Shown in pieces: positions 43,731 to 52,843 of a stretch of DNA of 64,000 nt. Under the pieces are notes generated by a model that ran no database searches, was not told where the DNA came from, and saw only the letters and a program-made list of their open reading frames with translations. A program made the translations under genes and the position numbers. The stretch comes from JANQJA01 sp965267485 (GTDB taxonomy: Bacteria; Pseudomonadota; Gammaproteobacteria; Pseudomonadales; Azotimanducaceae): assembly GCA_965267485.1 (NCBI GenBank), contig OZ254080.1:1860001-1924000 (forward strand), given 5' to 3'. Positions within the stretch are counted from its first letter, which is position 1, and every line of letters starts with the position of its first letter.

Positions 43731-44141
43731 TCAGGCGTCCTTGTTGCCGAAGTCCCTGATCGCCCGCAGGATCTGCCGACACGTGAGCTGACCGACCAGC
43801 TTGCCGTTGTCGACGATCGGGCGGCGGCGGTGCTTGTGGTCGAGCATGGACGCAGCGACATCGATGATCGAGTCGCCGGGACTGTTGGTCTCGACTTCTG
43901 CCGTCATGAAGTCGCGGACGCGCGCCGCGCCGGGCTCGCCATCGTTGTAGACACCGTCGACGATCGCTTGAAGGCAGTCGAGCTCCGACAGCATGCCAAC
44001 GAGCTTGCCTGCGTCGTCAACAACCACGACCCCGGTAAGGGCATTGCTGATAATCACTTCGGCGGCCTCATAGATCGTCATGTCAGGCTTGACCGTTTGC
44101 TGGTGCGATACCATGTACTGCTGGACCTTGACGGATTTCAT
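43731..44141 (-). CDS. CBS-domain protein (tandem pair)
   Basis: This 136-aa protein consists almost wholly of two CBS domains: VKVQQYMVSHQQTVKPDMTIYEAAEVI with GVVVVDDAGKLVGMLSELDCLQ, and VRDFMTAEVETNSPGDSIIDVA with RRRPIVDNGKLVGQLTCRQIL. Such stand-alone pairs bind adenosyl nucleotides and sense energy state. ATG 44141 follows AGGAG at 9 bp. The protein partner is unknown. Confidence 0.85.
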   Translation of the reverse strand: MKSVKVQQYMVSHQQTVKPDMTIYEAAEVIISNALTGVVVVDDAGKLVGMLSELDCLQAIVDGVYNDGEPGAARVRDFMTAEVETNSPGDSIIDVAASMLDHKHRRRPIVDNGKLVGQLTCRQILRAIRDFGNKDA

Positions 44142-44214
44142 CGTTGTTTTTCTCCTGGGTCTGGTCCCTTGTCCTGCCATGGTATCGGCTAACGTCAGGC
44201 AGGAGAAGCCGCGG

Positions 44215-44220
44215 TATAAT
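44215..44220 (+). promoter_or_regulatory. Possible -10 box close to a start codon
   Basis: A perfect TATAAT ends only 6 bp before the ATG at 44227. If used, the transcript would start at or next to the start codon, giving a leaderless mRNA. No convincing -35 box lies 17 bp upstream. Confidence 0.35.
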
Positions 44221-44226
44221 GGCTCG

Positions 44227-44727
44227 ATGAGAGCGATTTTGTATGTTTTTTGTGCAGTCTGGTCGTCGCTGGCGCCCGTGTACGCCAGTGCCGACATGCC
44301 GCCCGGTCTGCTCGGCTACGAGTGGTCGCCCGGGACGTCAGGGCTGACTGCGGATGACGTCGATGCTCTCGCAGAAATTGCGGCCGACCCGGAGGCGCGT
44401 TCGATTTATCGCCAGCGCGCGGTTGCGGCACTCTCGGCGCTTGGTGGACCGAGGGCGATGGCGGCGCTGACCGAGAACCTCAACCAGACATCGGCGGTTG
44501 GCCGAAGGCGGGTGGTTGATGCGCTTTGTGCCGGGTTTGCCGATCAGCGGCCGGAGGAGGTCGGTCGACTGCTGTCGCCCCTGCTGCGTGATGCGGACGC
44601 GCACCTCCGGGTACGTGCGGCGAGTTGCCTGGCCGCACATGACATCGACAGCGACGGGCGACTCGATGAGTATCTCGACCGCGTCGAGGGCACCTGGGAA
44701 GTCAGGGCCGCAGGATTGGAGCGATAG
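44227..44727 (+). CDS. Exported HEAT-repeat-like protein
   Basis: This 166-aa protein has a signal peptide (RAILYVFCAVWSSLAPVYA) and a mature helical part with HEAT-like units (YRQRAVAALSALGG, GRRRVVDALCAGFAD, HLRVRAASCLAAHD, WEVRAAGLER). It is likely a periplasmic scaffold or phycobilisome-lyase-like repeat protein. Its stop directly abuts the ATG of the PhyH gene. Confidence 0.65.
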   Translation: MRAILYVFCAVWSSLAPVYASADMPPGLLGYEWSPGTSGLTADDVDALAEIAADPEARSIYRQRAVAALSALGGPRAMAALTENLNQTSAVGRRRVVDALCAGFADQRPEEVGRLLSPLLRDADAHLRVRAASCLAAHDIDSDGRLDEYLDRVEGTWEVRAAGLER

Positions 44728-45501
44728 ATGGTTGAATCAGCACAGCAATTGTCGGATATCGATGTCGCCGCATTTCATCGTGACGGCTTCCTCGTGGTGC
44801 CCGGTCTGATGGACGAAGCGCATTGCAGCGCGCTGCAGTCGCTTGCGGTCTCGCATCTGGCAGAGAAGATGGCGCCGATCGAGTATGAAGTTGACGTCCA
44901 GTATCCGGGTTCACCCAAGACGAGTGAGGCGGCTGGCGGCGATACGCCGCGGCGATTGCTCCACGCGTACGCGAGGCATCCCGCGGTGCGTGAGGTTGCG
45001 ACAGGCGAGCCGGTGCGTTCATGTCTGCTGCAGTTGTTCGGGCAGCCCCATGTTGAGTTGTCGCAGTGCCATCACAACTGCATCATGACCAAGCATCCGG
45101 GATACAGCAGTGCGACGCTATGGCATCAGGATAATCGCTACTGGTCCTTTGACGAGCAGAACCTCATCAGCGTCTGGATTGCGCTTGGCGACGAGACGAA
45201 AACCAACGGCTGTCTGCGCGTGATTCCCGGCTCCCACAAGCTCGATATCGAGCCCGGGCGCTTTGATGCCGCACTGTTTCTGCGTACCGACCTCACGCAG
45301 AACAAGGCGCTACTGAATCAGGCCGTGCCGGTCGAGTTGAAGCGGGGGGATGTGCTCTTCTTTCACAGCCAACTGTTCCACGCGGCGGGTCGCAACCGGA
45401 CGGATGAGGTCAAGCTCTCGGTCGTCTTTACCTATCACGAATCTGAAAACAGGCCGATCGAGAACACCCGTTCGGCGAGATTCCCGAGCGTCAAGCTGTA
45501 G
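44728..45501 (+). CDS. Phytanoyl-CoA dioxygenase family protein
   Basis: This 257-aa Fe(II)/2-oxoglutarate enzyme has HxD in LWHQDNRYWSFDEQN, NGCLRVIPGSHK, and the second His with Arg in HSQLFHAAGRNRTDEVKLS. The family hydroxylates phytanoyl-CoA, ectoine and many other compounds; the substrate here is unknown. It starts immediately after the HEAT-like gene and overlaps the convergent LysR gene by 11 bp. A distant PhyH paralogue lies at 57281. Confidence 0.87.
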   Translation: MVESAQQLSDIDVAAFHRDGFLVVPGLMDEAHCSALQSLAVSHLAEKMAPIEYEVDVQYPGSPKTSEAAGGDTPRRLLHAYARHPAVREVATGEPVRSCLLQLFGQPHVELSQCHHNCIMTKHPGYSSATLWHQDNRYWSFDEQNLISVWIALGDETKTNGCLRVIPGSHKLDIEPGRFDAALFLRTDLTQNKALLNQAVPVELKRGDVLFFHSQLFHAAGRNRTDEVKLSVVFTYHESENRPIENTRSARFPSVKL

Positions 45502-46420
45502 CGGCTTTCTTGCGGGCGGGCTTTTCACCCTTCGGTGCCGGCAACAGATCCATCAGGTCGAAAAACAGCTTTTCCCGCGACGCGCCACGCCGCCATGCGA
45601 ACCCGATGTCACGATGATAGCGAGAGACCGGCAGGCGCGTGGTTTCGATATGCGTGCCTTTGAGTACGCCGGCCCGAACGGCCATGTCCGGCACGATCGT
45701 CACGCCGAGGTCTTCATCGACCATTTGCAGCAGCATATCGAGACTGTTCGCGCCGAAGGTGTGGATTTTCTTCTGGTTCTTGAGTCGGCAGCCGGCAAGC
45801 GCGTGATCGCGCAGACAGTGACCGTCGTCGAGCAGCAGCAGCGATTCGTCGGGCAGTGTGTCGAAGTCGATCTTCCTGCCCTGCAGAAGCTGCGAGCGAT
45901 GATGGAACGCAAGATGCATTCCCTCGCGGAATACAGTTCGTGTTTCCACCTGACCCGCCTCGTAGGGCAGGGCAAGAATGATCAGGTCGAGCTTGTTCGC
46001 GATGAGTTCCTCAATCAGCGCCGCCGTGGTGTTCTCACGGATGTAGAGGTTCAGGCCAGCAAATCGCTTGCGGATCGCCTTCACGAACGGGCTGATGAGG
46101 TACGGGGCAATCGTCGGGATTGCCCCCAGACGAATGGGCGTCGACAGGGGGTCCGACAGTGAGCGCGCCTCATCGACCAGATCTTCGGTCTGCATGAGGA
46201 TGTACCGCGCCTTGTCGGCGATGCGATTGCCGAGTTCGGTGAACGAAACCGACTTGTTGGTGCGCTCGACCAGCGTGACGTCCAGAAACGATTCGAGTTC
46301 CTTGATGCCGGTGCTGAGGGTCGACTGGGTGACATTGACCAGTTCGGCGGCACGGCCGAAGTGCCGCGTCTCCTGGAGTGCAACCAGATACTGTAGCTGT
46401 CTGATGGGTGGCAGGTTCAT
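45491..46420 (-). CDS. OxyR-type LysR regulator
   Basis: This 309-aa LysR protein has the N-terminal HTH (LQYLVALQETRHFGRAAELVNVTQSTLSTGIKELE) and the segment DGHCLRDHALAGC, with Cys202 and Cys211 nine residues apart. This spacing and sequence match the peroxide-sensing cysteines of OxyR. It probably activates peroxide defence genes when oxidised. The basic, Ala-rich C-terminal tail (KGEKPARKKAATA) is an addition to the usual family. No catalase or AhpCF gene is next to it, though a peroxiredoxin and a selenocysteine redoxin are elsewhere in the window. Confidence 0.85.
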   Translation of the reverse strand: MNLPPIRQLQYLVALQETRHFGRAAELVNVTQSTLSTGIKELESFLDVTLVERTNKSVSFTELGNRIADKARYILMQTEDLVDEARSLSDPLSTPIRLGAIPTIAPYLISPFVKAIRKRFAGLNLYIRENTTAALIEELIANKLDLIILALPYEAGQVETRTVFREGMHLAFHHRSQLLQGRKIDFDTLPDESLLLLDDGHCLRDHALAGCRLKNQKKIHTFGANSLDMLLQMVDEDLGVTIVPDMAVRAGVLKGTHIETTRLPVSRYHRDIGFAWRRGASREKLFFDLMDLLPAPKGEKPARKKAATA

Positions 46421-46442
46421 TCAGAAAGTATAGGCAATGGGT

Positions 46443-47348
46443 TCAGCGGGCGACAGGCGCGACCTCTTCGATGAAGCGGTCAAGTATTTCGCGCTTCTGT
46501 GATGTGTCGCCGAGGCCCATCGTGAAGTCCGGCACGATGACCTCGTGGACACCGGCCTCCTGATAGGCAGCAATGGTCTCCCGGACGGCATCGACATTGC
46601 CCGCGATCGTGGGGCGCGCCGGATCGGCTGTCATCTTTTTCACGAACGCCTCATCGTCGGACAGAAAGAGCAGGGCAACCGCCGAACGCTGGATTTGCGA
46701 CGGATCGCGCCCAACCGCCTCGCAGTGCCGGTCGAGGATCGCCATTTTTTCGATCAGCCGATCTACGTTGCCCCAGACATTCCATTCGTCGGCGTACTTT
46801 GCCGTGATCTTCAGCGTGACCTTCTCGCCGCCGCCGCCGATCAGCAGCGGTAGTGGTGACTGGACGGGCTTGGGTTCGAGCGGCGCGTCGGTCAGCGTGT
46901 AGAACTTGCCGCTGAAGGAAAACTCGCTCTCGCTGAACAGGCCCTTGATGACCTGGCAGGCCTCATCGAGCATCGCGAGTCGGCCGCCGACCGTCGAGAA
47001 CGGAATGCCGTACTTCTCATGCTCGTTTTCCTGCCAGCCGGAACCGAGTCCGAGCACGAGCCTGCCGCCGGAAATGTGATCGACGGTCGCTGCCATCTTC
47101 GCGAGCACGGCCGGATGCCTGTAGGTGTTGCCTGTTACGAGCGTGCCCAGCCTGACGCGGGGAACGCTGGCGGCCAGCGCGGCGAGTGTGGTCCATGCCT
47201 CTGGCCACGGTGCGCTGGTGTCCGCTTCGTTTGGCATGAAGTGGTCGGCAAGCCAGACGCCGTCCCAGCCTGTGTCGGCGGCGTGCTGGCAGAGCGAGCG
47301 AACGGTCTCGAAATCCTGTGATGGCTGAGGCCAGAAGCTGAATCGCAT
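46443..47348 (-). CDS. LLM-class (luciferase-like) oxidoreductase
   Basis: This 301-aa protein has the bacterial-luciferase TIM-barrel pattern: GWDGVWLADHFMP, RVRLGTLVTGNTYRHPAVLAKMAATVDHISGGRLVLGLGSGW and KYADEWNVWG. It uses F420 or FMN; the sequence resembles the F420-annotated group, but that cofactor is uncertain in this organism. The substrate is unknown. ATG 47348 gives the normal N-terminus. Confidence 0.85.
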   Translation of the reverse strand: MRFSFWPQPSQDFETVRSLCQHAADTGWDGVWLADHFMPNEADTSAPWPEAWTTLAALAASVPRVRLGTLVTGNTYRHPAVLAKMAATVDHISGGRLVLGLGSGWQENEHEKYGIPFSTVGGRLAMLDEACQVIKGLFSESEFSFSGKFYTLTDAPLEPKPVQSPLPLLIGGGGEKVTLKITAKYADEWNVWGNVDRLIEKMAILDRHCEAVGRDPSQIQRSAVALLFLSDDEAFVKKMTADPARPTIAGNVDAVRETIAAYQEAGVHEVIVPDFTMGLGDTSQKREILDRFIEEVAPVAR

Positions 47349-47487
47349 GGAAGTTCCCCCGAATTGAATGTCATGGCGAATGTCGTGGCTGATGGTATTC
47401 GGTTTCGACGCCGCCGTCGCGTTTCATCCATTGTGTTGCCGCGCCATTTCCGTATATTGGTCAGAACCCGTCATGTGACCTCTGACC

Positions 47488-49056
47488 TTGCCCCATCGCT
47501 CGACCCTCGCCGTCACGCTTGCTTCCCTGGTGTTGCTGTTTGCCGATCCGGCCGGTGCGGCGCTGCAGGATGCTGCGCTCGATCAGGGCGTCGTGACAAT
47601 GACCGCCTGGCGCGGTCAGCAGGTTGAGCGCCAGGGCTCGGGTTTTGTTGTCCAGTCCGATCGTTTCAATGGCTATGTTGTCACCAGCGCGGCGCTTGTC
47701 GACCGGGCCGTTACTGTCACCGTGCGGATGCCCGGCACGAATGCGGAACTGGTTGCGCAACAGGTCAGTGACGGGACGTCAGCAGACGATGCGGCGCTGG
47801 TGCTTTTCAAGGTCAATGGACTGTTCTCGGTCCCGCTGACGTTCAGTCGCGGCGAATACATTCCGGGTAACGCGGTCTGGTCGGTGCAGAGGTTTCCGGG
47901 TGAGGGCGACTATCTGGTGAGTTCGCAGGGTCGGCTGGCGCGAGTCGAACAGCGTGGGGACCGCGTCGCGATCCTCTATCACAACGCGACCGTCGGTGAT
48001 CAGTCTGCCTCAATCGTCGTCAATGAATGCGGTCATGTACTCGGTCTCAACCTGCCTTCTGCGCCCAGCGTTCGAACGCCAGGGACGGATTATCTGAACC
48101 GGGCACTGGGTGTCGAGGGGCTGGCGGACTTCGTGGGACGCCAGAACGTGCGCCTCAGTTTCGCCGACAGCGGCTGTATCTCGGCGGTCACCGAGGCCCG
48201 TGAGGAAGCTGCCAAAGCCTCGGAGCAGGCGATGGTCGCAACGCGGAATGCCGAGCAGGCGCGTCTGGCGGCCCGTGAACTCGAGCGACAGCTTTCTGCT
48301 TCCAACGAACGCAATGAGGGCCTGATCGAGGAAGCACGGGTGGCGCGTGAGCGCGCCGAGGCGGCGATGCAGGCGGCTGAGGAAGCCCGGGCGAACGCCG
48401 AGGAGACGCGATTCGAACTGGAACGCAAGACGGCAGCAATCCGGGCTGAAACCAACGCCTTGATGCAGTTTCTCGAACGTGATCGCAAGGCGGCGGAAGA
48501 CCGATACCGGCAGGCGCTGGCGGATCAGCAACTTGCTGCCGAGAGCCGGGAGCGACTCTGGTTGTCGCTGGGGCTCGTGGTGCTTCTGGTGACGGCCGGT
48601 GCGGTCGTGATGCTGTTCCGTCGCGGGCCGCGCGCCGCGACCCCGCCCTTGGGGGAGGAGGTTCCAGGCTCGGCAGATGAGGCCGCGGCACCTGCAGCCG
48701 CCAAGACCGACATCCATCGAGAGGATCTCGTTGAGTATGTGCTCGATGGTCGGGATGAGGATGGCATTCGCTACCTGCTACGCATCTCCGGAGACCAGCT
48801 CAAGAACGGGGAAGGAGTCATCATCGGGCGCAACCCGGACGCTTCGCCCTACATTATCAACCACGTCGATGTCTCACGTAAGCACGCCCGCATGCGAGTG
48901 ATGAAAAACCGCGTATTTATTGAGGATCTGGGCTCGACAAATGGTACTTCCGTGAACGGCCAGTCGATCGAGGACAGAGGCCCGGTGTCGGTCGACAATG
49001 GTGATCAGATCATCATCGGCAGTGTGGTGATGAAGCTCCGGGTTCTGGGCGCGTAG
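47488..49056 (+). CDS. Membrane protein: degenerate trypsin-like domain, coiled coil, TM, FHA domain
   Basis: This 522-aa protein has four parts: signal peptide (about 1-24); a trypsin/HtrA-like domain (about 45-215) with GSGFVVQ, VTSAALV and DDAALVLF; an Ala/Glu-rich coiled coil (about 232-355); one membrane helix (357-377); and an FHA domain (about 443-515) with VIIGRNP, VSRKHARM and STNGTSVNG. In the protease part the catalytic His is Leu70 (VTSAALV) and the Ser loop is GDQSASIV, so proteolysis is unlikely. FHA should read phosphothreonine marks in the cytoplasm while the outer part senses peptides or protein states. TTG 47488 is required to include the signal peptide. Confidence 0.8.
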   Translation: MPHRSTLAVTLASLVLLFADPAGAALQDAALDQGVVTMTAWRGQQVERQGSGFVVQSDRFNGYVVTSAALVDRAVTVTVRMPGTNAELVAQQVSDGTSADDAALVLFKVNGLFSVPLTFSRGEYIPGNAVWSVQRFPGEGDYLVSSQGRLARVEQRGDRVAILYHNATVGDQSASIVVNECGHVLGLNLPSAPSVRTPGTDYLNRALGVEGLADFVGRQNVRLSFADSGCISAVTEAREEAAKASEQAMVATRNAEQARLAARELERQLSASNERNEGLIEEARVARERAEAAMQAAEEARANAEETRFELERKTAAIRAETNALMQFLERDRKAAEDRYRQALADQQLAAESRERLWLSLGLVVLLVTAGAVVMLFRRGPRAATPPLGEEVPGSADEAAAPAAAKTDIHREDLVEYVLDGRDEDGIRYLLRISGDQLKNGEGVIIGRNPDASPYIINHVDVSRKHARMRVMKNRVFIEDLGSTNGTSVNGQSIEDRGPVSVDNGDQIIIGSVVMKLRVLGA

Positions 49057-49278
49057 ATGGCGCTACAGGTCATACACAGGGCCGGTTGATCTGTTAATAT
49101 CGCGTAAATTCGGAGGGAAATTCCGCGTACAGTCAGGTTCGACGTCCAACGCCACGAACCCATGCGCGGAAGCTCGTGTCAGGTTTCATTCCATGGTTTT
49201 CATGTAGTCCCGCCAGTCGCTGGTCGCCGCCCGGTCGCCCGAGAGGGACGCCGTGCGCCAACAGTACAGGAGCAAGAG

Positions 49279-51150
49279 ATGTCAGTTGTTGAAGAAGTCA
49301 AACAGGAGTCGGACACAGACGGGCACGTCGTCGACGCCGTTGTCGTTCGTTTCGCCGGCGATTCCGGCGACGGTATGCAGCTCACCGGAACGAACTTCAC
49401 CGAAGCCACCGCCATTTACGGCAATGATCTCGCGACCTTCCCGGACTTTCCGGCCGAGATTCGCGCGCCGGCGGGTGCGACCTTCGGTGTTTCCGCCTTC
49501 CAGATTTACTTCGGCGCTGACGAGGTCACAACGGCGGGAGATGATGTCGATGTCCTGATCGCCATGAATCCGGCGGCGCTCATTACGAATCTCAAGGATC
49601 TGGTCGAAGGCGGATTGATCGTCGTCGATGCCGACGCTTTCACCGACAAGAACATGGCGCGTGCCGGCTATCAGCAGAACCCGCTTGAAGACGGTTCGCT
49701 CGATGCTTACCGGGTACTGTCGATCGACATCACCAAGCAGGTGCTCGAAGCGGTCAAGCCTTTCGACCTCTCGCACAAGTTCGCCGTACGCTGCAAGAAC
49801 ATGTGGACGCTCGGCCTTGTGCTGTGGCTGTTCGATCGCTCGCGCGATGCCGCCATCAACGGGCTGAACGCGAAGTTCGCCAGCCGTCCGGAAATCCGCG
49901 ATGCCAACATTGCGGCCCTGAACGCAGGCCATGCCTACGCAGAGACGGCAGAGCTGCCCTCCGGCATCGATATCTACCGGGTTCCACGGGCCGAAGTTCC
50001 ACCCGGTCTGTACCGCAATACCACGGGTACCGAAGCGCTCGCGTTCGGGCTCATCGCTGGCAGCCAGCTTGCCAATGTGCCGCTCTCGTTCGCGTCGTAT
50101 CCGATCACGCCAGCCTCGTCGCTGCTGCACACGCTTGCGGGCCAAAAGCAGTTCGAGGTCATGACGTTTCAGGCCGAGGACGAGATCGCGGCCGTTTGTG
50201 CGGCAATCGGCGCATCCTTTGCCGGTTCCCTGGGTGTCACGTCGAGTTCCGGCCCGGGCATTGCCCTCAAGGGTGAGGCCATCGCGCTGGCCGTGGCCAC
50301 GGAACTGCCGCTGGTCATCGTCAACACGCAGCGTGGTGGGCCGTCAACGGGCCTGCCGACGAAGACGGAGCAGTCGGACCTCAACCAGGCAATCTTTGGT
50401 CGCCATGCGGATACACCACTGCCGGTCATCGCCTCGTGCACGCCGGCTGACTGCTTTGATGTCGCGATCGAGGCTGTTCGCCTCGCGACGCAGTTCCGGA
50501 CGCCGGTCATGCTGCTGTCCGATGGCTACATGGCCAACGCGTCAGAGCCCTGGCTGCTGCCGGACATGAATGACTACGAGCCGTTCCCGGTCGAATATGA
50601 GACGAACCCGGAAGGTTTCCGGCCGTCGAACCGCGATCCGGAAACACTCGCCCGGGTCTGGGCAAAGCCGGGGACGCCAGGTCTGGAGCACCGTATCGGT
50701 GGCATCGAGAAGAGCTTCGAGACTGGCGACATCTCATATGAGCCGGCGAACCACCAGAAGATGACGGATACCCGCAAGGCCAAAATTGATGGTATTGCGA
50801 AGTACATCCCGGAGCAGACAGTCGAACTCGGTGAATCGAGCGGCAAGCTTGTCGTCGTTGGCTGGGGTTCCACGTACGGAGCGATACACCAGGCGGTGAA
50901 GCGTCTGCATCGTGAAGGCAAGGATGTCAGCCATGTTCACATTCGCCACCTCTGGCCGCTGCCGCCCAATCTGGGCGACCTGCTGGCCGGCTTCGAGTGC
51001 GTGCTCGTGCCCGAGATGAATACCGGCCAACTCGTTCGCTTGCTGCGATCGGAGTTCCTCATTGATGCTCGCCCGCTCAACAAGGTGTCGGGTCAGCCCT
51101 TCAAGATTCGAGAAATCGTCGATGCCATCAATGCATCACTGGAGTCATAA
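49279..51150 (+). CDS. korA: 2-oxoacid:ferredoxin oxidoreductase, alpha (gamma-fused) subunit
   Basis: This 623-aa protein has an N-terminal gamma-like domain (VVRFAGDSGDGMQLTG, then DFPAEIRAPAGATFGVSAFQ) fused to the alpha pyrimidine-binding domain (SSSGPGIALKGEAIALAVATELPLVIVNTQRGGPSTGLPTKTEQ). Family knowledge: with KorB it oxidises 2-oxoglutarate (or pyruvate) to the acyl-CoA and reduces ferredoxin, in some aerobes replacing the 2-oxoglutarate dehydrogenase complex. ATG 49279 follows CAGGAGCAAGAG. The 222-bp gap upstream has no gene I can see. KorB follows 3 bp later. Confidence 0.87.
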   Translation: MSVVEEVKQESDTDGHVVDAVVVRFAGDSGDGMQLTGTNFTEATAIYGNDLATFPDFPAEIRAPAGATFGVSAFQIYFGADEVTTAGDDVDVLIAMNPAALITNLKDLVEGGLIVVDADAFTDKNMARAGYQQNPLEDGSLDAYRVLSIDITKQVLEAVKPFDLSHKFAVRCKNMWTLGLVLWLFDRSRDAAINGLNAKFASRPEIRDANIAALNAGHAYAETAELPSGIDIYRVPRAEVPPGLYRNTTGTEALAFGLIAGSQLANVPLSFASYPITPASSLLHTLAGQKQFEVMTFQAEDEIAAVCAAIGASFAGSLGVTSSSGPGIALKGEAIALAVATELPLVIVNTQRGGPSTGLPTKTEQSDLNQAIFGRHADTPLPVIASCTPADCFDVAIEAVRLATQFRTPVMLLSDGYMANASEPWLLPDMNDYEPFPVEYETNPEGFRPSNRDPETLARVWAKPGTPGLEHRIGGIEKSFETGDISYEPANHQKMTDTRKAKIDGIAKYIPEQTVELGESSGKLVVVGWGSTYGAIHQAVKRLHREGKDVSHVHIRHLWPLPPNLGDLLAGFECVLVPEMNTGQLVRLLRSEFLIDARPLNKVSGQPFKIREIVDAINASLES

Positions 51151-51153
51151 GCG

Positions 51154-52173
51154 ATGAATGCACCTGCTCAAAAGCTCACGATCAAGGATTTCGAAACCGA
51201 CCAGGAAGTACGCTGGTGTCCGGGTTGCGGTGACTACGCCATTCTGAAGTGCGTACAGAAACTGATGCCGGAACTCGGTGTGCCGAAAGAGAACATTGTC
51301 TTTATCTCGGGTATCGGCTGCTCGTCGCGTTTCCCGTATTACATGGAGACGTATGGCTTCCACACAATTCACGGTCGTGCACCGTCGATTGCAACGGGCG
51401 CCAAGCTGTCGAATCCGGACCTCGACGTCTGGGTCATCACCGGTGACGGCGACGGGCTGTCGATCGGCGGCAACCACATGATGCACGTGCTGCGTCGGAA
51501 CGTGGACCTGCAGATCCTGCTCTTCAACAACGAGATCTATGGGCTGACCAAGGGCCAGTACTCACCGACCTCACAGGTGGGCACGCGATCGCCTTCGACG
51601 CCGGATGGTTCGGTCGACCTTCCGCTGGCGCCCTGCGAGTTCGCACTGGGTGCCGGGGCACGATTCGTGGCTCGCTCTATCGACACGGAAATGAAGCACC
51701 TGACGGAAGTACTGACCCGCGCACACGATCACAGGGGCGCGTCCTTTGTCGAGATCTATCAGAACTGCCCCGTTTACAACGATGGCATTTTCGAGGAAGT
51801 CAAAGACAAGAAGAAGGCGCCAGATACCCGTCTTGTTCTGGAGCACGGCAAGCCGATGATCTTCGGCAAGGAGAACAACAAGGGTATTCGCCTCGATACG
51901 AAGACGCTGAAACTCGAGGTTGTCACCATTGGCGAAGCCGGCATCACCGAAGACGACATCCTCGTCCACGACGAGACCAACAAGGTGATGGCGCAGATGC
52001 TCGCAGACCTCAAGGGCCCAGAGTTTCCGGTACCCGTTGGTGTCATCTACAACGTGCCCGCTCCGGCTTACGTCAACGACGTCTACGATCAGCGGATTGC
52101 AGTCCGCGAGAAGAAGGGCGAGGCAGATCTGAATGCCTTGCTTCGCAGCGGCCAGACCTGGACCGTCGAGTAA
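51154..52173 (+). CDS. korB: 2-oxoacid:ferredoxin oxidoreductase, beta subunit
   Basis: This 339-aa protein has CPGCGDYAILKCVQKLM, GIGCSSRFPYYMETYGFHTIHGRAPSIATG and the thiamine-diphosphate motif GDGDGLSIGGNHMMHVLRRN with LLFNNEIYGLTKGQYSPTSQVGT. The N-terminal CxxC is the likely 4Fe-4S ligand site common in this subunit. It is encoded 3 bp after KorA and completes the enzyme. The electron acceptor ferredoxin is not in the window. Confidence 0.9.
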   Translation: MNAPAQKLTIKDFETDQEVRWCPGCGDYAILKCVQKLMPELGVPKENIVFISGIGCSSRFPYYMETYGFHTIHGRAPSIATGAKLSNPDLDVWVITGDGDGLSIGGNHMMHVLRRNVDLQILLFNNEIYGLTKGQYSPTSQVGTRSPSTPDGSVDLPLAPCEFALGAGARFVARSIDTEMKHLTEVLTRAHDHRGASFVEIYQNCPVYNDGIFEEVKDKKKAPDTRLVLEHGKPMIFGKENNKGIRLDTKTLKLEVVTIGEAGITEDDILVHDETNKVMAQMLADLKGPEFPVPVGVIYNVPAPAYVNDVYDQRIAVREKKGEADLNALLRSGQTWTVE

Positions 52174-52250
52174 ACTGAAGCTGCCTCCGGGCCCTTGCGA
52201 TTGCTGAGGGTCCGGGGTGCTTCGCTTCGCTCAGCACGAGGGCCCGGTCC

Positions 52251-52292
52251 TCGTCTTTAGCGGAGCGGCCGCAGGCCGCGGAGTCGAAAGAC
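52251..52292. repeat. Palindromic intergenic repeat, copy 1
   Basis: GTCTTT and AAAGAC flank a GCGGCC-GCA-GGCCGC hairpin in the gap between KorB and the peroxiredoxin. It matches the copy at 59190-59232 at most positions. It is preceded by another GGGCCC-bounded inverted repeat (52190-52246). Neither contains an open frame. Confidence 0.6.
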
Positions 52293-52347
52293 CTCCCCAC
52301 CATGGTGTATCTTTTATGCCTCTGGTCATCAGTGGTTGGTAAGACAC

Positions 52348-52821
52348 ATGGCATTTCCGAAGATCGGCAACATGGCGCCGGCGTTCACGCTCCAAAATCA
52401 GGACGGCAAGTCAGTCAGTCTCAAGGATTTCAAGGGCGAGAAGGCTGTCGTTCTTTACTTCTATCCAAAGGCGATGACGCCGGGTTGCACGACCCAGGCG
52501 TGTGGCATTCGCGATACCAAAGCGAAGTTCTCGAGGCAAAAGGCCGTCATTCTCGGCGTGAGTCCTGATCCCGTCCCCCGACTGCAGAAGTTCCGGGAGA
52601 AAGAGAAACTGAACTTCGATCTCCTCTCTGACGAGGATCACAAAATCACTGAAAAGTACGGCGCCTGGGGACTCAAGAAGTTCATGGGGCGTGAGTTCAT
52701 GGGTGTCCTCCGAACAACCTTCATCATTGGCAAGGACGGCCGGCTCAAGCACATCATCGACAAGGTCAATACGAAGACCCATCACGACGATGTGCTCGAT
52801 ATTCTGAAATCACTGGATTAG
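52348..52821 (+). CDS. Peroxiredoxin (BCP/PrxQ-like)
   Basis: This 157-aa thiol peroxidase has YFYPKAMTPGCTTQACGIRDTK, with peroxidatic and resolving cysteines five residues apart as in BCP-type enzymes, and RTTFIIGKDGRLKHII. It reduces hydrogen peroxide and organic hydroperoxides using thioredoxin. ATG 52348 gives the normal family N-terminus. Cys, not Sec, is used here, in contrast to the redoxin at 17981. Confidence 0.9.
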   Translation: MAFPKIGNMAPAFTLQNQDGKSVSLKDFKGEKAVVLYFYPKAMTPGCTTQACGIRDTKAKFSRQKAVILGVSPDPVPRLQKFREKEKLNFDLLSDEDHKITEKYGAWGLKKFMGREFMGVLRTTFIIGKDGRLKHIIDKVNTKTHHDDVLDILKSLD

Positions 52822-52843
52822 CTGAAAACAAAAGAGGGAATAC

